NCBI RefSeq assembly: GCF_036655075.1
Contig: NZ_JAVVQU010000010.1
Location: 1 to 64,000, forward strand
Length of the DNA: 64,000 nt
Reading direction: 5' to 3'
Source of the DNA: Holtiella sp036655075
Lineage (GTDB): Bacteria; Bacillota; Clostridia; Lachnospirales; Cellulosilyticaceae
The translations under genes and the position numbers were made by a program. The stretch's first letter is position 1. Each line of letters starts with the position of its first letter. Below, in pieces: positions 1-8,619 of this stretch. The notes under the pieces are model-generated. The model was given only the letters and a program-made list of their open reading frames with translations, did no database searches and was not told the DNA's origin.

Positions 1-49
1 TTACCTTTATTATAGTAGGAAACAGATTCAAAGTATAGTCTAGGTAGCG

Positions 50-92
50 TTGCATCCCTCTCTTTTTCGTAGTATGATAATACTACGAAAAA
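50..92 (+). promoter_or_regulatory. Promoter overlapped by a 13-bp palindrome
   Basis: A sigma-A-like promoter can be read as TTGCAT at 50-55, 17 bases, then TATGAT at 73-78. A perfect inverted repeat, 63-75 against 80-92 with a 4-base centre GATA, covers the -10 element and the expected start point. Neither strand has a T tract outside the stem, so it does not look like a terminator. An operator is the simplest reading. It precedes the methyltransferase gene. Confidence 0.45.
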
Positions 93-111
93 CAAGGAGC
101 GATTGATACAA

Positions 112-1260
112 ATGGAAAAAATCATTAATTTAATGGAAACGTCCTTACAAGAGGGACATTTTATAGATGCTATTTGGAGTAATCCACGTGTAAAACAAGA
201 CCACTATGAAAAAGTAACTGCAAAGCTTATTGAACTTAAAGGCACTGTCCTTGTTCAATGTACCCTTTATAAACAAAACAAAGCCTATCATGAAAATGTA
301 AGCTTTGACCAAATGGGTGACTTCTTACGTACAAACTGTGGTCATTTTAAGCAAATTCAACTTTATACAGCCACTGGAGATTATCAAGCACTCCTTAACA
401 AAAAAGGTGAAGCCAGCATTAAACGCAAAGCACCTACTAAAAAGCAAACGTCTACGCTTTCTCACAACCGTCAAAAACAATATATTTTAAACGATGATTC
501 TTCTAAAGGATTCTTAATGAAACTAGGCCTTATAAGTGAAGATGGCCAGGTTAAACCTTCTAAATATGATAAATACAAACAAATCAATAAATACTTAGAA
601 ACTATAGAAGCAGTTATGCCTGTCCTTAACCAAGACTTCATCCGTATTATTGACTTTGGATGTGGAAAGTCTTATTTAACCTTTGCCATGTATCACTACT
701 TAACAGAGATCTTAGGCAAACAAGTTGAAATTGTTGGCCTAGATTTAAAAGAAGATGTTATTGCCTTTTGCAATCAACTTGCAAACGAGTTAGGATACGA
801 GCATCTAAAATTCCAAGTTGGTGATATTGGTAAGTATACAACAAATCAAGCCATTGATATGGTCGTATCCCTTCATGCTTGTAATACTGCAACGGATGCA
901 GCCCTCGCTAAAGCTGTAAGTTGGGATGCCAAAGTTATTTTAGCAGTCCCATGCTGCCATCATGAGTGTTACACCCAAATCCATACACCACTTCTTGACC
1001 CTATATTAAAACATGGGATTTTAAAAGAAAAGATTGCATCATTCATTACAGACGGTATGCGTTCACTCTATCTAGAAGGTATGGGTTACAAAGTCAATGT
1101 GATGGAATTTATCGATATGCAACACACGCCTAAAAATATTCTTATCAAAGCCACTAAGTCTAGTGCCCCTAATCCTAAAGCGCTAGAAACTTATCAAACA
1201 TTAAGTGAAGGGATGCACCTAGATTTAACTCTTCCACATTTAATAGAAAAGAATTGCTAA
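112..1260 (+). CDS. SAM-dependent methyltransferase, Methyltransf_32-like
   Basis: A class I S-adenosylmethionine methyltransferase of unknown substrate, 382 residues. The catalytic half carries motif I (IIDFGCGKSYL, near residues 179-189) followed by an acidic strand end (GLDLKED). Further on it has a PCCHHE stretch of the kind seen in the Methyltransf_32 group (METTL25/RRNAD1-like), where I believe the substrate is RNA or ribosomal, but this is inference. The N-terminal 120 residues are less conserved. The ATG at 112 is chosen; a TTG at 103 is in frame but only 3 bases from the AAGGAG. It is monocistronic, with a promoter/palindrome in front and a strong terminator behind. Confidence 0.75.
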   Translation: MEKIINLMETSLQEGHFIDAIWSNPRVKQDHYEKVTAKLIELKGTVLVQCTLYKQNKAYHENVSFDQMGDFLRTNCGHFKQIQLYTATGDYQALLNKKGEASIKRKAPTKKQTSTLSHNRQKQYILNDDSSKGFLMKLGLISEDGQVKPSKYDKYKQINKYLETIEAVMPVLNQDFIRIIDFGCGKSYLTFAMYHYLTEILGKQVEIVGLDLKEDVIAFCNQLANELGYEHLKFQVGDIGKYTTNQAIDMVVSLHACNTATDAALAKAVSWDAKVILAVPCCHHECYTQIHTPLLDPILKHGILKEKIASFITDGMRSLYLEGMGYKVNVMEFIDMQHTPKNILIKATKSSAPNPKALETYQTLSEGMHLDLTLPHLIEKNC

Positions 1261-1270
1261 CACCTTCTAA

Positions 1271-1309
1271 AACCTGCTCATGAAAAGTTTATCTCATGAG
1301 CAGGTTTTT
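1271..1309 (+). terminator. Intrinsic terminator after the methyltransferase
   Basis: A perfect 13-bp stem (1271-1283 with 1294-1306), a 10-base loop and five T at 1305-1309. The opposite strand also has a short T run, so it may serve the convergent patatin gene too. Confidence 0.85.
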
Positions 1310-1380
1310 CTTTTAATTTCTAAGCCTCACTGTATTTCTCTTTTCTCTATACTTAATTGAAAGACATCCCTCATACTTTT

Positions 1381-2412
1381 TTAAATACTTAGCCTTGAGC
1401 ACGCACTCTCCTTAATCCATTTGCGTGCCATACTTCTCAATTCTTTTTCATTTTCTTTCACTAATGCTTCTCCTAGTGTTTTCAGATGTCGCATATTCTT
1501 CTCGCTTACATTATCTAGTTGTGCCAACTCTTTTTCTGACTCACTTAAGAAAGTTTGGATACGCAAATAATCTTTAACATTTCCTTCTGCTTCATACATC
1601 ACCTTCACTTGATAATCAACAGTCTCTGCTACACCTCCTAATAAAATAGAAAATAGTGGTCTTGCCCATCCTGCTCCTCCCCAACCTTTCGCTTTGCAAT
1701 ACGGATAAGGTTGCAAAATAGCTCCTGTTCCAAGCGAAAAGATAGAATAGTTATTCCCCCTCTCTTTAGAAAGCTTACTTGCTTCTGCATAGGCACATAA
1801 TGTTGGGTTATTGGCAAAAACGCCTCCATCTATGAGTGAATAGCTTTCTCCTTGGGAATCTTGAATCCGTGCTGGCTGAAAATAGGTGGGTGCTGCACTG
1901 GTTGCTTGGAGTACATCTTTCACATAAAAGTCTAATTCCGTATTACTCCGATAAGGATCTAATTGATTGAATAGGACAGCTTGCCTTCTCTCAATATCAT
2001 AAGCACAAATGAGACAAGGGCGAATGAGCTCACTCAGCTTGGTTTTTCCTAAAATATCTTCTAACAAAGCTAAGTAACTTTTATTTTTATATCTCGCTTC
2101 TGCTAAACCAAACACAGCATAAAGACTATGCAAAAAGTTTTTCTTAAAGATTGTTGGTCCATGCTGAAGATAAAAATCTAAAGCTTCTTGTGCGCTAAAC
2201 CTAGACTTTGTTGGATTTTTAGGGTCTGGGCAAATATAAAGTGCAGTAAGAATCCCTCCTGTACTCGTCCCAGCTATTAAATCTACATAGTCTGCAATTG
2301 TTGTCTCACTATTTCCACTATACTGCTTAAGGTAACTTTCAAAAGCTACCAATATCGTTGCCGGAATAATACCTCTTATGCCCCCTCCATCTATAGAAAG
2401 AATTCGAATCAT
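1381..2412 (-). CDS. Patatin-like phospholipase
   Basis: A 343-residue patatin-like lipid acyl hydrolase. The oxyanion motif GGGIRG is at residues 9-14, the nucleophile elbow GTSTGG at 48-53 (Ser50) and the catalytic DGG at 195-197 (Asp195), so the Ser-Asp dyad is intact. There is no signal peptide or membrane segment, which suggests a cytoplasmic enzyme acting on phospholipid. It sits behind a good ribosome binding site (AAGGAGGG). Similar proteins act as CBASS effectors (CapV), but no nucleotidyltransferase or other defence gene is adjacent, so a housekeeping or stand-alone role is more likely. The physiological substrate cannot be told from sequence. Confidence 0.85.
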   Translation of the reverse strand: MIRILSIDGGGIRGIIPATILVAFESYLKQYSGNSETTIADYVDLIAGTSTGGILTALYICPDPKNPTKSRFSAQEALDFYLQHGPTIFKKNFLHSLYAVFGLAEARYKNKSYLALLEDILGKTKLSELIRPCLICAYDIERRQAVLFNQLDPYRSNTELDFYVKDVLQATSAAPTYFQPARIQDSQGESYSLIDGGVFANNPTLCAYAEASKLSKERGNNYSIFSLGTGAILQPYPYCKAKGWGGAGWARPLFSILLGGVAETVDYQVKVMYEAEGNVKDYLRIQTFLSESEKELAQLDNVSEKNMRHLKTLGEALVKENEKELRSMARKWIKESACSRLSI

Positions 2413-2450
2413 AACTATCCCCTCCTTGTAGTTAGTATATGACAGTTTAT

Positions 2451-2519
2451 AAAAAAACCACCCTAAAATGTAAGCGAGCGATAAGTTCTATAACTTATGG
2501 CTCACTTGCATTTTAGGGT
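2451..2519 (-). terminator. Terminator of the liv operon
   Basis: A long hairpin. 2460-2479 pairs with 2500-2519 with one mismatch and one wobble, and an inner stem pairs 2481-2487 with 2492-2498. On the minus strand it is followed by seven T (2451-2457). It closes the liv operon before the patatin gene. Confidence 0.85.
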
Positions 2520-2585
2520 AGCTCACGACTACTTTCTGTCCTACATTTTTTCAACCAGCGTATACAAATACTAAGTCTTTAATAA

Positions 2586-3290
2586 CTATGCCCCTAAATA
2601 TGCTTTTTTAACTTGGGCATTATTAAGTAATTCTTTTCCTACTCCCGAAAGTACCATTTCTCCTGTTTCAAGTACGTACGCACGATGGGCAATCTGAAGG
2701 GCCATATTCGCATTTTGTTCAACAAGCAATACAGTTGTCCCTGTGGTATTAATCTCTTTGATGATGTCAAAAATTTCTTGAACTAAAATAGGTGCAAGTC
2801 CCATTGAAGGCTCATCCATTAGGACAATTTCAGGCCTAGACATCAGTGCTCGTGCCATGGCAAGCATTTGTTGCTCTCCACCACTCATAGTTCCAGCCAA
2901 TTGTCTGCGTCTTTCCTTCAGACGTGGAAAACGCGTATACATCTTTTCAATATCTCCAGCTATTTGCTTTTTGTCATTTGAAATATACGCACCAAGCTCT
3001 AAGTTTTCTTCTACACTCATCTGTGCAAATACACGGCGTCCTTCTGGTACATGAGCCATTCCAAGAGGAACAAGCTGATGGGACTCTTTATGTCCAACAT
3101 CTTTCCCTTTCAAGGTAATTGTTCCGCTACTTGGCTTAAGCATGCCACTAACCGCTTGGAGTGTAGAGGTCTTCCCTGCTCCATTGGCTCCAATGAGTGT
3201 AACAATCTCACCTTTTCCAACTTCAAAAGAGATATTCTTCAAGGCATGGATATTGCCATAATGTACATTTAGATTTTCAACTTTTAACAT
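2586..3290 (-). CDS. livF: Branched-chain amino acid ABC transporter ATPase LivF
   Basis: One of the two ATPases of a LIV-I/HAAT type importer, 234 residues, the usual LivF length. It has Walker A GANGAGKT (about residue 34), the ABC signature MSGGEQQ and Walker B (EIVLMDEPSMGLAP). It is the last gene of livJHMGF, 12 bases after livG, and is followed by a strong terminator. The complete binding protein, two permeases and two ATPases are present. The energised substrate is most likely leucine, isoleucine or valine, though related systems carry other amino acids or urea. Confidence 0.95.
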   Translation of the reverse strand: MLKVENLNVHYGNIHALKNISFEVGKGEIVTLIGANGAGKTSTLQAVSGMLKPSSGTITLKGKDVGHKESHQLVPLGMAHVPEGRRVFAQMSVEENLELGAYISNDKKQIAGDIEKMYTRFPRLKERRRQLAGTMSGGEQQMLAMARALMSRPEIVLMDEPSMGLAPILVQEIFDIIKEINTTGTTVLLVEQNANMALQIAHRAYVLETGEMVLSGVGKELLNNAQVKKAYLGA

Positions 3291-3302
3291 ATTTCCCCTC
3301 CT

Positions 3303-4064
3303 TTAGGCATGCCCCAAATAAGCACCTATTACTTTCTCATTATTTTGCACTTCTTCTGGTGTCCCCCGTGCGATTACATTTCCATAGTCAATAACGACTA
3401 ACCGTTCACAAATGGACATTACCAAATGCATATCATGCTCAATGAGTAAGATGGCAATGTTGAACTGGTCACGAATCATTTTAATCGTATGCATGAGTTC
3501 ATTGGTTTCATTCGGATTCATCCCCGCTGCTGGTTCATCTAGTAAAAGCAACTTAGGGTTACCTGCTAATGCTCTTGCAATTTCTAATTTACGTTGTTTC
3601 CCATAAGGTAAGTTCATACTAAGTTCATTGGCGTATTCATCCAATTCAAAAATCTCCAGGAGTTTCATAGCCTCTTCATACAACCATTTTTCTTGTTTTT
3701 GATATCTAGGAAGCCTTAAAATACATTCTATACTGTTATAACTTAAGCGATTATTAAAAGCAACTTTCACGTTATCAATGACACTCATCTGCTTAAAAAG
3801 ACGAATATTTTGAAACGTACGGGTAATCCCCTTTTTCACAATTTGATGAGTTTTCAAGTGGTCAATACGTTCGCCATCAAAAAGGATAGAACCTTCCGTT
3901 GGCGTATACACACCCGTGAGCAAATTAAAAACCGTTGTCTTCCCCGCTCCGTTAGGCCCAATCAACCCAACAAGCTCCCCCTTTTCAATATGTAAATCTA
4001 GCTCTGAAACAGGTTTAATTCCACCAAAGTTTACACTCATTTTGTTAACTTCTAAAAGTGCCAT
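3303..4064 (-). CDS. livG: Branched-chain amino acid ABC transporter ATPase LivG
   Basis: The second ATPase of the LIV importer, 253 residues from the start chosen here. It has Walker A GPNGAGKT, a signature in the LivG form (LPYGKQRKLEIARAL) and Walker B KLLLLDEPAAGMNP. A longer frame from a GTG at 4085 exists. However, AAGGAGG at 4071-4077 sits 6 bases before the ATG at 4064 and gives the family's usual start (MALLEVNKMSV). The start lies one base past the livM stop, so translation is probably coupled. Confidence 0.94.
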   Translation of the reverse strand: MALLEVNKMSVNFGGIKPVSELDLHIEKGELVGLIGPNGAGKTTVFNLLTGVYTPTEGSILFDGERIDHLKTHQIVKKGITRTFQNIRLFKQMSVIDNVKVAFNNRLSYNSIECILRLPRYQKQEKWLYEEAMKLLEIFELDEYANELSMNLPYGKQRKLEIARALAGNPKLLLLDEPAAGMNPNETNELMHTIKMIRDQFNIAILLIEHDMHLVMSICERLVVIDYGNVIARGTPEEVQNNEKVIGAYLGHA

Positions 4065-4065
4065 A

Positions 4066-5058
4066 CTACGCCTCCTTCCCTTCACTTAATGTTTTTTTAT
4101 TTTTAAGCTTAAGGGTATTTTCTAACCCTAATTTTCCTAAAATGCCTTTTATCGTAATGCCTTTAGCTTTACATACCATCATAACTACGAGGACTAAAGA
4201 GTAAATGAGCATACGGTATTCAGAAAATGTACGTAACACTTCATTTAATATGCCGAGTACAATGGCAGCAATAATGGTTCCACCTAAACTTCCCATCCCA
4301 CCAAGTACAACGATAATTAAGTACTCAATTGAATTTAAAAATCCAAAACTACTTGGGGTAAGACCCTGTAAGTAGTGCGCATAAAGTCCACCACCAATCC
4401 CTGCAAAGAACGCTGCAATGGCAAAGGCAAAGGTCTTATAATAAAAAGTAGAAACTCCTACACAATCTGTTGCAATCTCATTTTCACGAATCGCTATAAT
4501 TGCACGGCCTTGCCTAGATTTAATAATCAAAAACAAAGTCGCGACTACAATCACTGTGACAAAAAAAGTGACTGTAAAATTACTGTAACTTGAAATACCT
4601 GAAAGACCTTTGGCACCGTTAGTAATTTTTAAGTTATTTAAGACAATACGAATGATTTCTCCAAATCCTAAAGTGATAATACCTAGATAGTCTCCTCGCA
4701 ATCTTAAAGCGGGGAGACCAATAAGAATACCAACAACGGCTGCAAAGAGTCCACCTACAACAAGACCTAATGGAAATTCAATCATCATTGGCAAATCTAA
4801 GTTCATCGTTAGAATAGCTGAGGTATATGCTCCTATCGCCATAAACCCTGCATGCCCTAATACTAATTCTCCTAAATACCCTGTAACTAAAGTTAAGGAT
4901 GTTGCCATAATGATATTGATTAAAATTGAAATAAGAACGCCTGTATAATAGTAGTTTAATATGCCTACACCCATTCCTAGTATCACTAAGCTATAAATGA
5001 AAATCACACCGATAAAAAAAGTTATCCCTTTGTGCTTTGTTAATCTTTCTATCTTCAT
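4066..5058 (-). CDS. livM: Branched-chain amino acid ABC transporter permease LivM
   Basis: An integral membrane permease of the LIV importer, 330 residues. The protein is dominated by hydrophobic segments and includes the family loop around GLPALRLRGDYLGIITLGFGE (about residues 120-140) and the conserved VLGGMGSLGGT region. The start is set at the ATG at 5058. AGGTG lies 6 bases before it, whereas the in-frame GTG at 5067 overlaps that ribosome binding site. It follows livH directly and precedes livG by one base, so the membrane and ATPase subunits are translated in tandem. Confidence 0.93.
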   Translation of the reverse strand: MKIERLTKHKGITFFIGVIFIYSLVILGMGVGILNYYYTGVLISILINIIMATSLTLVTGYLGELVLGHAGFMAIGAYTSAILTMNLDLPMMIEFPLGLVVGGLFAAVVGILIGLPALRLRGDYLGIITLGFGEIIRIVLNNLKITNGAKGLSGISSYSNFTVTFFVTVIVVATLFLIIKSRQGRAIIAIRENEIATDCVGVSTFYYKTFAFAIAAFFAGIGGGLYAHYLQGLTPSSFGFLNSIEYLIIVVLGGMGSLGGTIIAAIVLGILNEVLRTFSEYRMLIYSLVLVVMMVCKAKGITIKGILGKLGLENTLKLKNKKTLSEGKEA

Positions 5059-5067
5059 GCTTTTCAC

Positions 5068-5970
5068 CTACACTTTCTCACGTACATTCTTACCTAAAAT
5101 ACCAGATGGCTTCAGTAAGAGTACTAAAATTAAGATTAAAAATAGAATGGCATCTGCCCATGAAGAAGCACCTGCCCAAAAGACAGATAAGAAGCCTTTG
5201 GCTAAACTTTCAATAATCCCTAGTAGAAATCCTCCAAGCATCGCACCTGGAATGACACCAATCCCACCAAGCACAGCTGCAATAAAGGCTTTAAGTCCAG
5301 GCATAACACCCATTAAAGGTTTGATTTGAGGATAAGCCATAGCAAAGAGAATCCCCCCCATTGCTCCTAGCGCAGAACCAATTGCAAAAGCAATAGAAAT
5401 GGTCTTATTTACAGAAATCCCCATAAGTGCTGCCGCCTGTTTGTCTTCAGAAGCTGCACGCATAGCCTTCCCTAACTTAGTCTTTTTGATAAAAAGCTCT
5501 AAAGCGAGCATGAGCAATATAGAAAACCCTAATGAGATCAACATAATTTTACTAATTTGAAGTTGCCCAATTTGAATGGGTGCAAGTGAAATCGTTGGAA
5601 ATGGTTTAGAACTTGCTCCAAATAATATGGTAAACAAGGTTTCTAAGAAAAAGCTTACCCCAATAGCGGTAATTAGTGCCCACATTCTAGGTGCTTGACG
5701 AAGCGGTTTGTAGGCAATCTTTTCAATTCCCATCCCAATTACTGCGCAAGATACCATAGAAATAATAATAGCAATCGGTAATGGCAAGTTAAAAACTGCA
5801 ATCATCACAAAAGCAATATAGGCTCCCACCATCATAATATCACCGTGTGCAAAGTTGATTAGTTTAACAATACCATATACCATGGTATAACCTAATGCAA
5901 TCAATGCATAAATACTTCCTATATGTAAACCATTTAAAATCTGCTGTATCAATAGTGTTCCATAATCCAT
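5068..5970 (-). CDS. livH: Branched-chain amino acid ABC transporter permease LivH
   Basis: The other membrane permease of the importer, 300 residues with about eight hydrophobic segments. Family hallmarks are the N-terminal ALGYTMVYGIVKLINFAHGD region and the AAVLGGIGVIPGAMLGG segment near residue 230. A GAGGAGAGGGG ribosome binding site precedes the ATG. The gene is separated from livJ by about 90 bases that hold a small hairpin, which may let the binding protein be made in excess of the membrane subunits. Confidence 0.94.
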   Translation of the reverse strand: MDYGTLLIQQILNGLHIGSIYALIALGYTMVYGIVKLINFAHGDIMMVGAYIAFVMIAVFNLPLPIAIIISMVSCAVIGMGIEKIAYKPLRQAPRMWALITAIGVSFFLETLFTILFGASSKPFPTISLAPIQIGQLQISKIMLISLGFSILLMLALELFIKKTKLGKAMRAASEDKQAAALMGISVNKTISIAFAIGSALGAMGGILFAMAYPQIKPLMGVMPGLKAFIAAVLGGIGVIPGAMLGGFLLGIIESLAKGFLSVFWAGASSWADAILFLILILVLLLKPSGILGKNVREKV

Positions 5971-6025
5971 ATTAAAATCCCCTCTCCTCTAATTTTACAT
6001 AACTCTTTTAAAAGTTGTAAAATTT

Positions 6026-6047
6026 AGGACTGTTATACAACAGTCCT
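6026..6047 (-). terminator. Intercistronic hairpin between livJ and livH
   Basis: A 9-bp perfect stem (6026-6034 with 6039-6047) with a 4-base loop and only a weak T tract on the minus strand. It is probably a partial terminator or an mRNA-end stabiliser that raises livJ over livHMGF. Confidence 0.5.
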
Positions 6048-6059
6048 CTTTGCTTAAAT

Positions 6060-7211
6060 TTATTTTACAGCATCTAACTTTTTGTAAAGTTTATTTTGTC
6101 CATTTTGAATAGCAATAACAGATACAGACTTCACTGGATTACGATTTGCATCAAAGGTAATATCTCCTGTTACACATTCTAAATCTGTATTTTGAAGTGC
6201 TGTGACAACAGCAGTTGCATCTATAGTTCCTGCTGTTTTAATTGCTTCAAGCATAATACGTGCTGCATCATATCCTAGTGCTGCAAAAGCATTTGGTTCT
6301 TCATTATATTTAGCTTTATAGTTTTGAATAAAGTTTTGAACCATTTCAGATGAATCTTCTACGGTATAATGGTTAACAAAGTAACTACCTTCTACAACTT
6401 CTGGGTTATTTACTGTTTTTTCTGTTACGCCATCCCAGCCATCTCCACCAATAAGTGTTGCATCAATCCCAATTTCCCTTGCTTGTGTAGCAATGTTTGC
6501 AATCATCTCATAGTAGTCTGGAATGACGATGACCTCTGGATCTGCATTTTTTACATTAGTTAAAATAGGTTTGAAATCTACATCACTATTTCCATAGTTT
6601 TCAACTCTTACAATTTCTCCACCATTTGCCTCAAAAAGTTCTTGGAATGCCTCTGCAATGCCTGATGAATAGTCCGACTCAGAGTTGATCAGTACAGCTA
6701 CTTTTTTTGCATTTAAATCTTCTGTTGCAAACTTAGCAAGTAGTTCACCTTGTGCTGGGTCTATGTAACATGCTCTAAAGATATTGTTTCCTATTGTTGT
6801 AATGTCTGCTTTCGTTCCTGTTGGTGTAATCATTGGAATATTCTTCTTGGCCGCTAAGTGAGCAATTGTCTCAGTTGTACTGCTAATATCCGAACCAATA
6901 AAAGCAACAACTTTATCATTTTCAACTAACTTCTTGAAGGCATTTGTTGCATCTTGTTGATTGGCCTTATTATCTTCTAAAATAAACTCAATTTGTTTTT
7001 CTAGCACACCACCTGCTGCATTGTATTCCTCAATTGCCAATTTTGCACCATTACTGGCGGCAATACCATATTGAGCACATGACCCAGTTAAATCAAAACT
7101 TGCTCCAACTTTAATACTGTCATTACTTCCTCCTGCTTGCTGACATCCTACAAAGTTCATTGAAGTCATCATAACTGCTAATCCCATAGCAAATATTTTC
7201 TTTGTTTTCAT
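6060..7211 (-). CDS. livJ: Branched-chain amino acid binding lipoprotein LivJ
   Basis: The extracellular substrate-binding protein of the LIV importer, 383 residues (Peripla_BP_6 type, two Rossmann-like lobes). The N-terminus is a lipoprotein signal: a charged KTKK start, a hydrophobic core and a lipobox FVGC, giving Cys23 as the lipidated residue after Lgt and signal peptidase II processing. The mature part starts with a Gly/Ser-rich linker and then IKVGASFDLTGSCAQYG, typical of the family. It is the first gene of the operon, behind a near-consensus promoter with a possible CodY site. An exact ligand cannot be assigned. Confidence 0.93.
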   Translation of the reverse strand: MKTKKIFAMGLAVMMTSMNFVGCQQAGGSNDSIKVGASFDLTGSCAQYGIAASNGAKLAIEEYNAAGGVLEKQIEFILEDNKANQQDATNAFKKLVENDKVVAFIGSDISSTTETIAHLAAKKNIPMITPTGTKADITTIGNNIFRACYIDPAQGELLAKFATEDLNAKKVAVLINSESDYSSGIAEAFQELFEANGGEIVRVENYGNSDVDFKPILTNVKNADPEVIVIPDYYEMIANIATQAREIGIDATLIGGDGWDGVTEKTVNNPEVVEGSYFVNHYTVEDSSEMVQNFIQNYKAKYNEEPNAFAALGYDAARIMLEAIKTAGTIDATAVVTALQNTDLECVTGDITFDANRNPVKSVSVIAIQNGQNKLYKKLDAVK

Positions 7212-7246
7212 AATATCCCCCCATAAATTTTATTATCATATTTGAA

Positions 7247-7275
7247 ATTATACTCAATATAACATTCAATTTCAA
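7247..7275 (-). promoter_or_regulatory. Sigma-A promoter of the liv operon
   Basis: On the minus strand, TTGAAA (7270-7275), 17 bases, then a perfect TATAAT (7247-7252), about 35 bases before livJ. The -35 region overlaps an AATT-N5-AATT dyad (7268-7280 region) that loosely resembles a CodY box. The 7280-7420 stretch is very AT-rich with nothing else recognised. Confidence 0.75.
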
Positions 7276-7427
7276 GAATTATTTCTTACAAATTTTATAT
7301 ATTTATTATATTCAATATAATAACACGGTTTATTTATGATTTTATTTTGATTATAAAAATCATTTAATTTATAATTTCATAATTTTTAATACGCATTATG
7401 TGAACTTTGCTTTTTAGGACTCACCTC

Positions 7428-7456
7428 TTGAAACCCTTATAAAATCTTTGTAAAAT
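7428..7456 (+). promoter_or_regulatory. Sigma-A promoter of the RNase H-like gene
   Basis: TTGAAA at 7428-7433, 17 bases, TAAAAT at 7451-7456. It lies 28 bases before the ATG at 7485 and is the forward half of a divergent promoter pair with liv. Confidence 0.7.
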
Positions 7457-7484
7457 AAAAGAAGATACGAAAGGATGGTTGCAA

Positions 7485-8501
7485 ATGCTTTACATAACTC
7501 ATACACTGCCTTTAAGCAGTACTTTCCCTACTGCTCATCACTGTTTTTTAGATCTAGAAACAACCGGATTATCTAAACAACATGATTTTTTAATCTGTTT
7601 AGGACTAGCTTCTAGAAAAGGAGAGACACTTTATATAGAACAATGGCTTTTAGAAAATGGTTCTGAAGAAAAAGACCTCCTTCATCTACTCATGGAAAGA
7701 CTCTCTGCTTACAATAAAATCTATACTTATGGTGGTAAACATTTCGAGTGGCCCTTCTTTATAGAAAAGTTACAAGCTTATGGACTTGATTCCTCCTTTT
7801 TGACTACTTGCCACTTAGTGGATTTAAAGCCTTCCAAAGCAAAACGCTCTATCTTAGAGATGCATATAGGTTTTCATCGTATACAAACTACTTCTGGCAA
7901 AGAACTAGCCAAATTGGCTAAACTTCTTTTACAAGGGCCTAACCCATCCTATGCAACACTTATTTTAGAGCATAACAAAGAAGAACTTCTCAGTTTACAA
8001 GCCATTTTTAACTATACTCAATTTATGAAACAACTCAGTCCATCCATTTTACAAGACTCTCACTTAGATACATACCGAGTCACTTTTACTTTGAAGCCTT
8101 TACAGTTGTATAATACTTCTTTTAAAGGTTCTCATGAAGAAGAGGGCGTTGCTTATCACTACGATGCCACTACCGGACTCATGTTCCTTTATGCTAAAGC
8201 ACGTCACTTACAACTTAAAGCTTATTTACCACCTAAAGACTACTACTTCGTAGAAGGGAAACTGTTGCATAAGTCTCTTGCCAAATTACTCCCTACTTCT
8301 ATGCGTCAAAAAGCTACTAAAGACACTTGCTACTTAGAACAAACAGGTTACTACTTACCTTTTGTATTCGAAAAAGATAGTCTCATCTGGCAAGATGAAG
8401 CTAAACACGGCTACACCTTATATGATGCCCCCTCTTTTGAACCGCATCTTCTTCCCCTTCTTGAATTATTGCTCAAAAAAATAACGCAAAAGTCTATTTG
8501 A
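7485..8501 (+). CDS. YprB-like ribonuclease H-fold exonuclease
   Basis: 338 residues. The N-terminal half is an RNase H-like exonuclease domain of the YprB group, with CFLDLETTG near residue 25 supplying the first D-x-E pair of a DEDD-type site. It is followed by a KIYTYGGKHFEWPF motif and LVDLKP, typical of the family. The C-terminal 150 residues have no domain I recognise. A 3'-5' exonuclease acting on RNA or DNA is inferred, but no substrate is known to me. The ATG at 7485 fits AAAGGATGG at 7470-7477; a TTG at 7479 is in frame but too close. The stop lies inside the terminator hairpin. Confidence 0.75.
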   Translation: MLYITHTLPLSSTFPTAHHCFLDLETTGLSKQHDFLICLGLASRKGETLYIEQWLLENGSEEKDLLHLLMERLSAYNKIYTYGGKHFEWPFFIEKLQAYGLDSSFLTTCHLVDLKPSKAKRSILEMHIGFHRIQTTSGKELAKLAKLLLQGPNPSYATLILEHNKEELLSLQAIFNYTQFMKQLSPSILQDSHLDTYRVTFTLKPLQLYNTSFKGSHEEEGVAYHYDATTGLMFLYAKARHLQLKAYLPPKDYYFVEGKLLHKSLAKLLPTSMRQKATKDTCYLEQTGYYLPFVFEKDSLIWQDEAKHGYTLYDAPSFEPHLLPLLELLLKKITQKSI

Positions 8502-8518
8502 CTTTTGCGTTATTTTTC
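8481..8518 (+). terminator. Bidirectional terminator between yprB-like gene and ispH
   Basis: A perfect 14-bp stem, 8481-8494 with 8500-8513, and T5 on the plus strand. A run of A before the stem gives a T tract on the minus strand as well, so it can serve both convergent genes. Confidence 0.85.
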
Positions 8519-8619
8519 TCATAAAAGAAAATATGAGAAGAATTCATGAAATGTTTTTCAATGTATTGGTCTGCTTGTGCTTTCGCAAGGATTTCACGAT
8601 CTATATCTGTAGCTATAAT
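8494..8619 (-). other. Coding-like 39-codon frame continuing after the ispH stop
   Basis: Directly after the ispH TAA (8620-8622), the same frame runs on for 39 sense codons to a TAG at 8494-8496. It reads IIATDIDREILAKAQADQYI, then EKHF, MNSSHIFFYEKNNAKVK. The first part has codon use and an amphipathic pattern like a real protein. The last residues are encoded by the terminator stem. No start codon with a ribosome binding site is visible, except an internal ATG without one. It could be a former C-terminal extension of IspH lost to a nonsense change, a readthrough tail, or chance. Confidence 0.35.

Noticed and set aside
63..92. Palindrome as a terminator of an upstream gene
   Set aside because: The T run lies in the 5' arm and the A run in the 3' arm on both strands' reading, so no U tract follows the stem.
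1381..2412. Patatin gene as a CBASS effector (CapV)
   Set aside because: No cGAS/DncV-like nucleotidyltransferase, Cap2 or Cap3 gene is adjacent; neighbours are a transporter operon and a methyltransferase.
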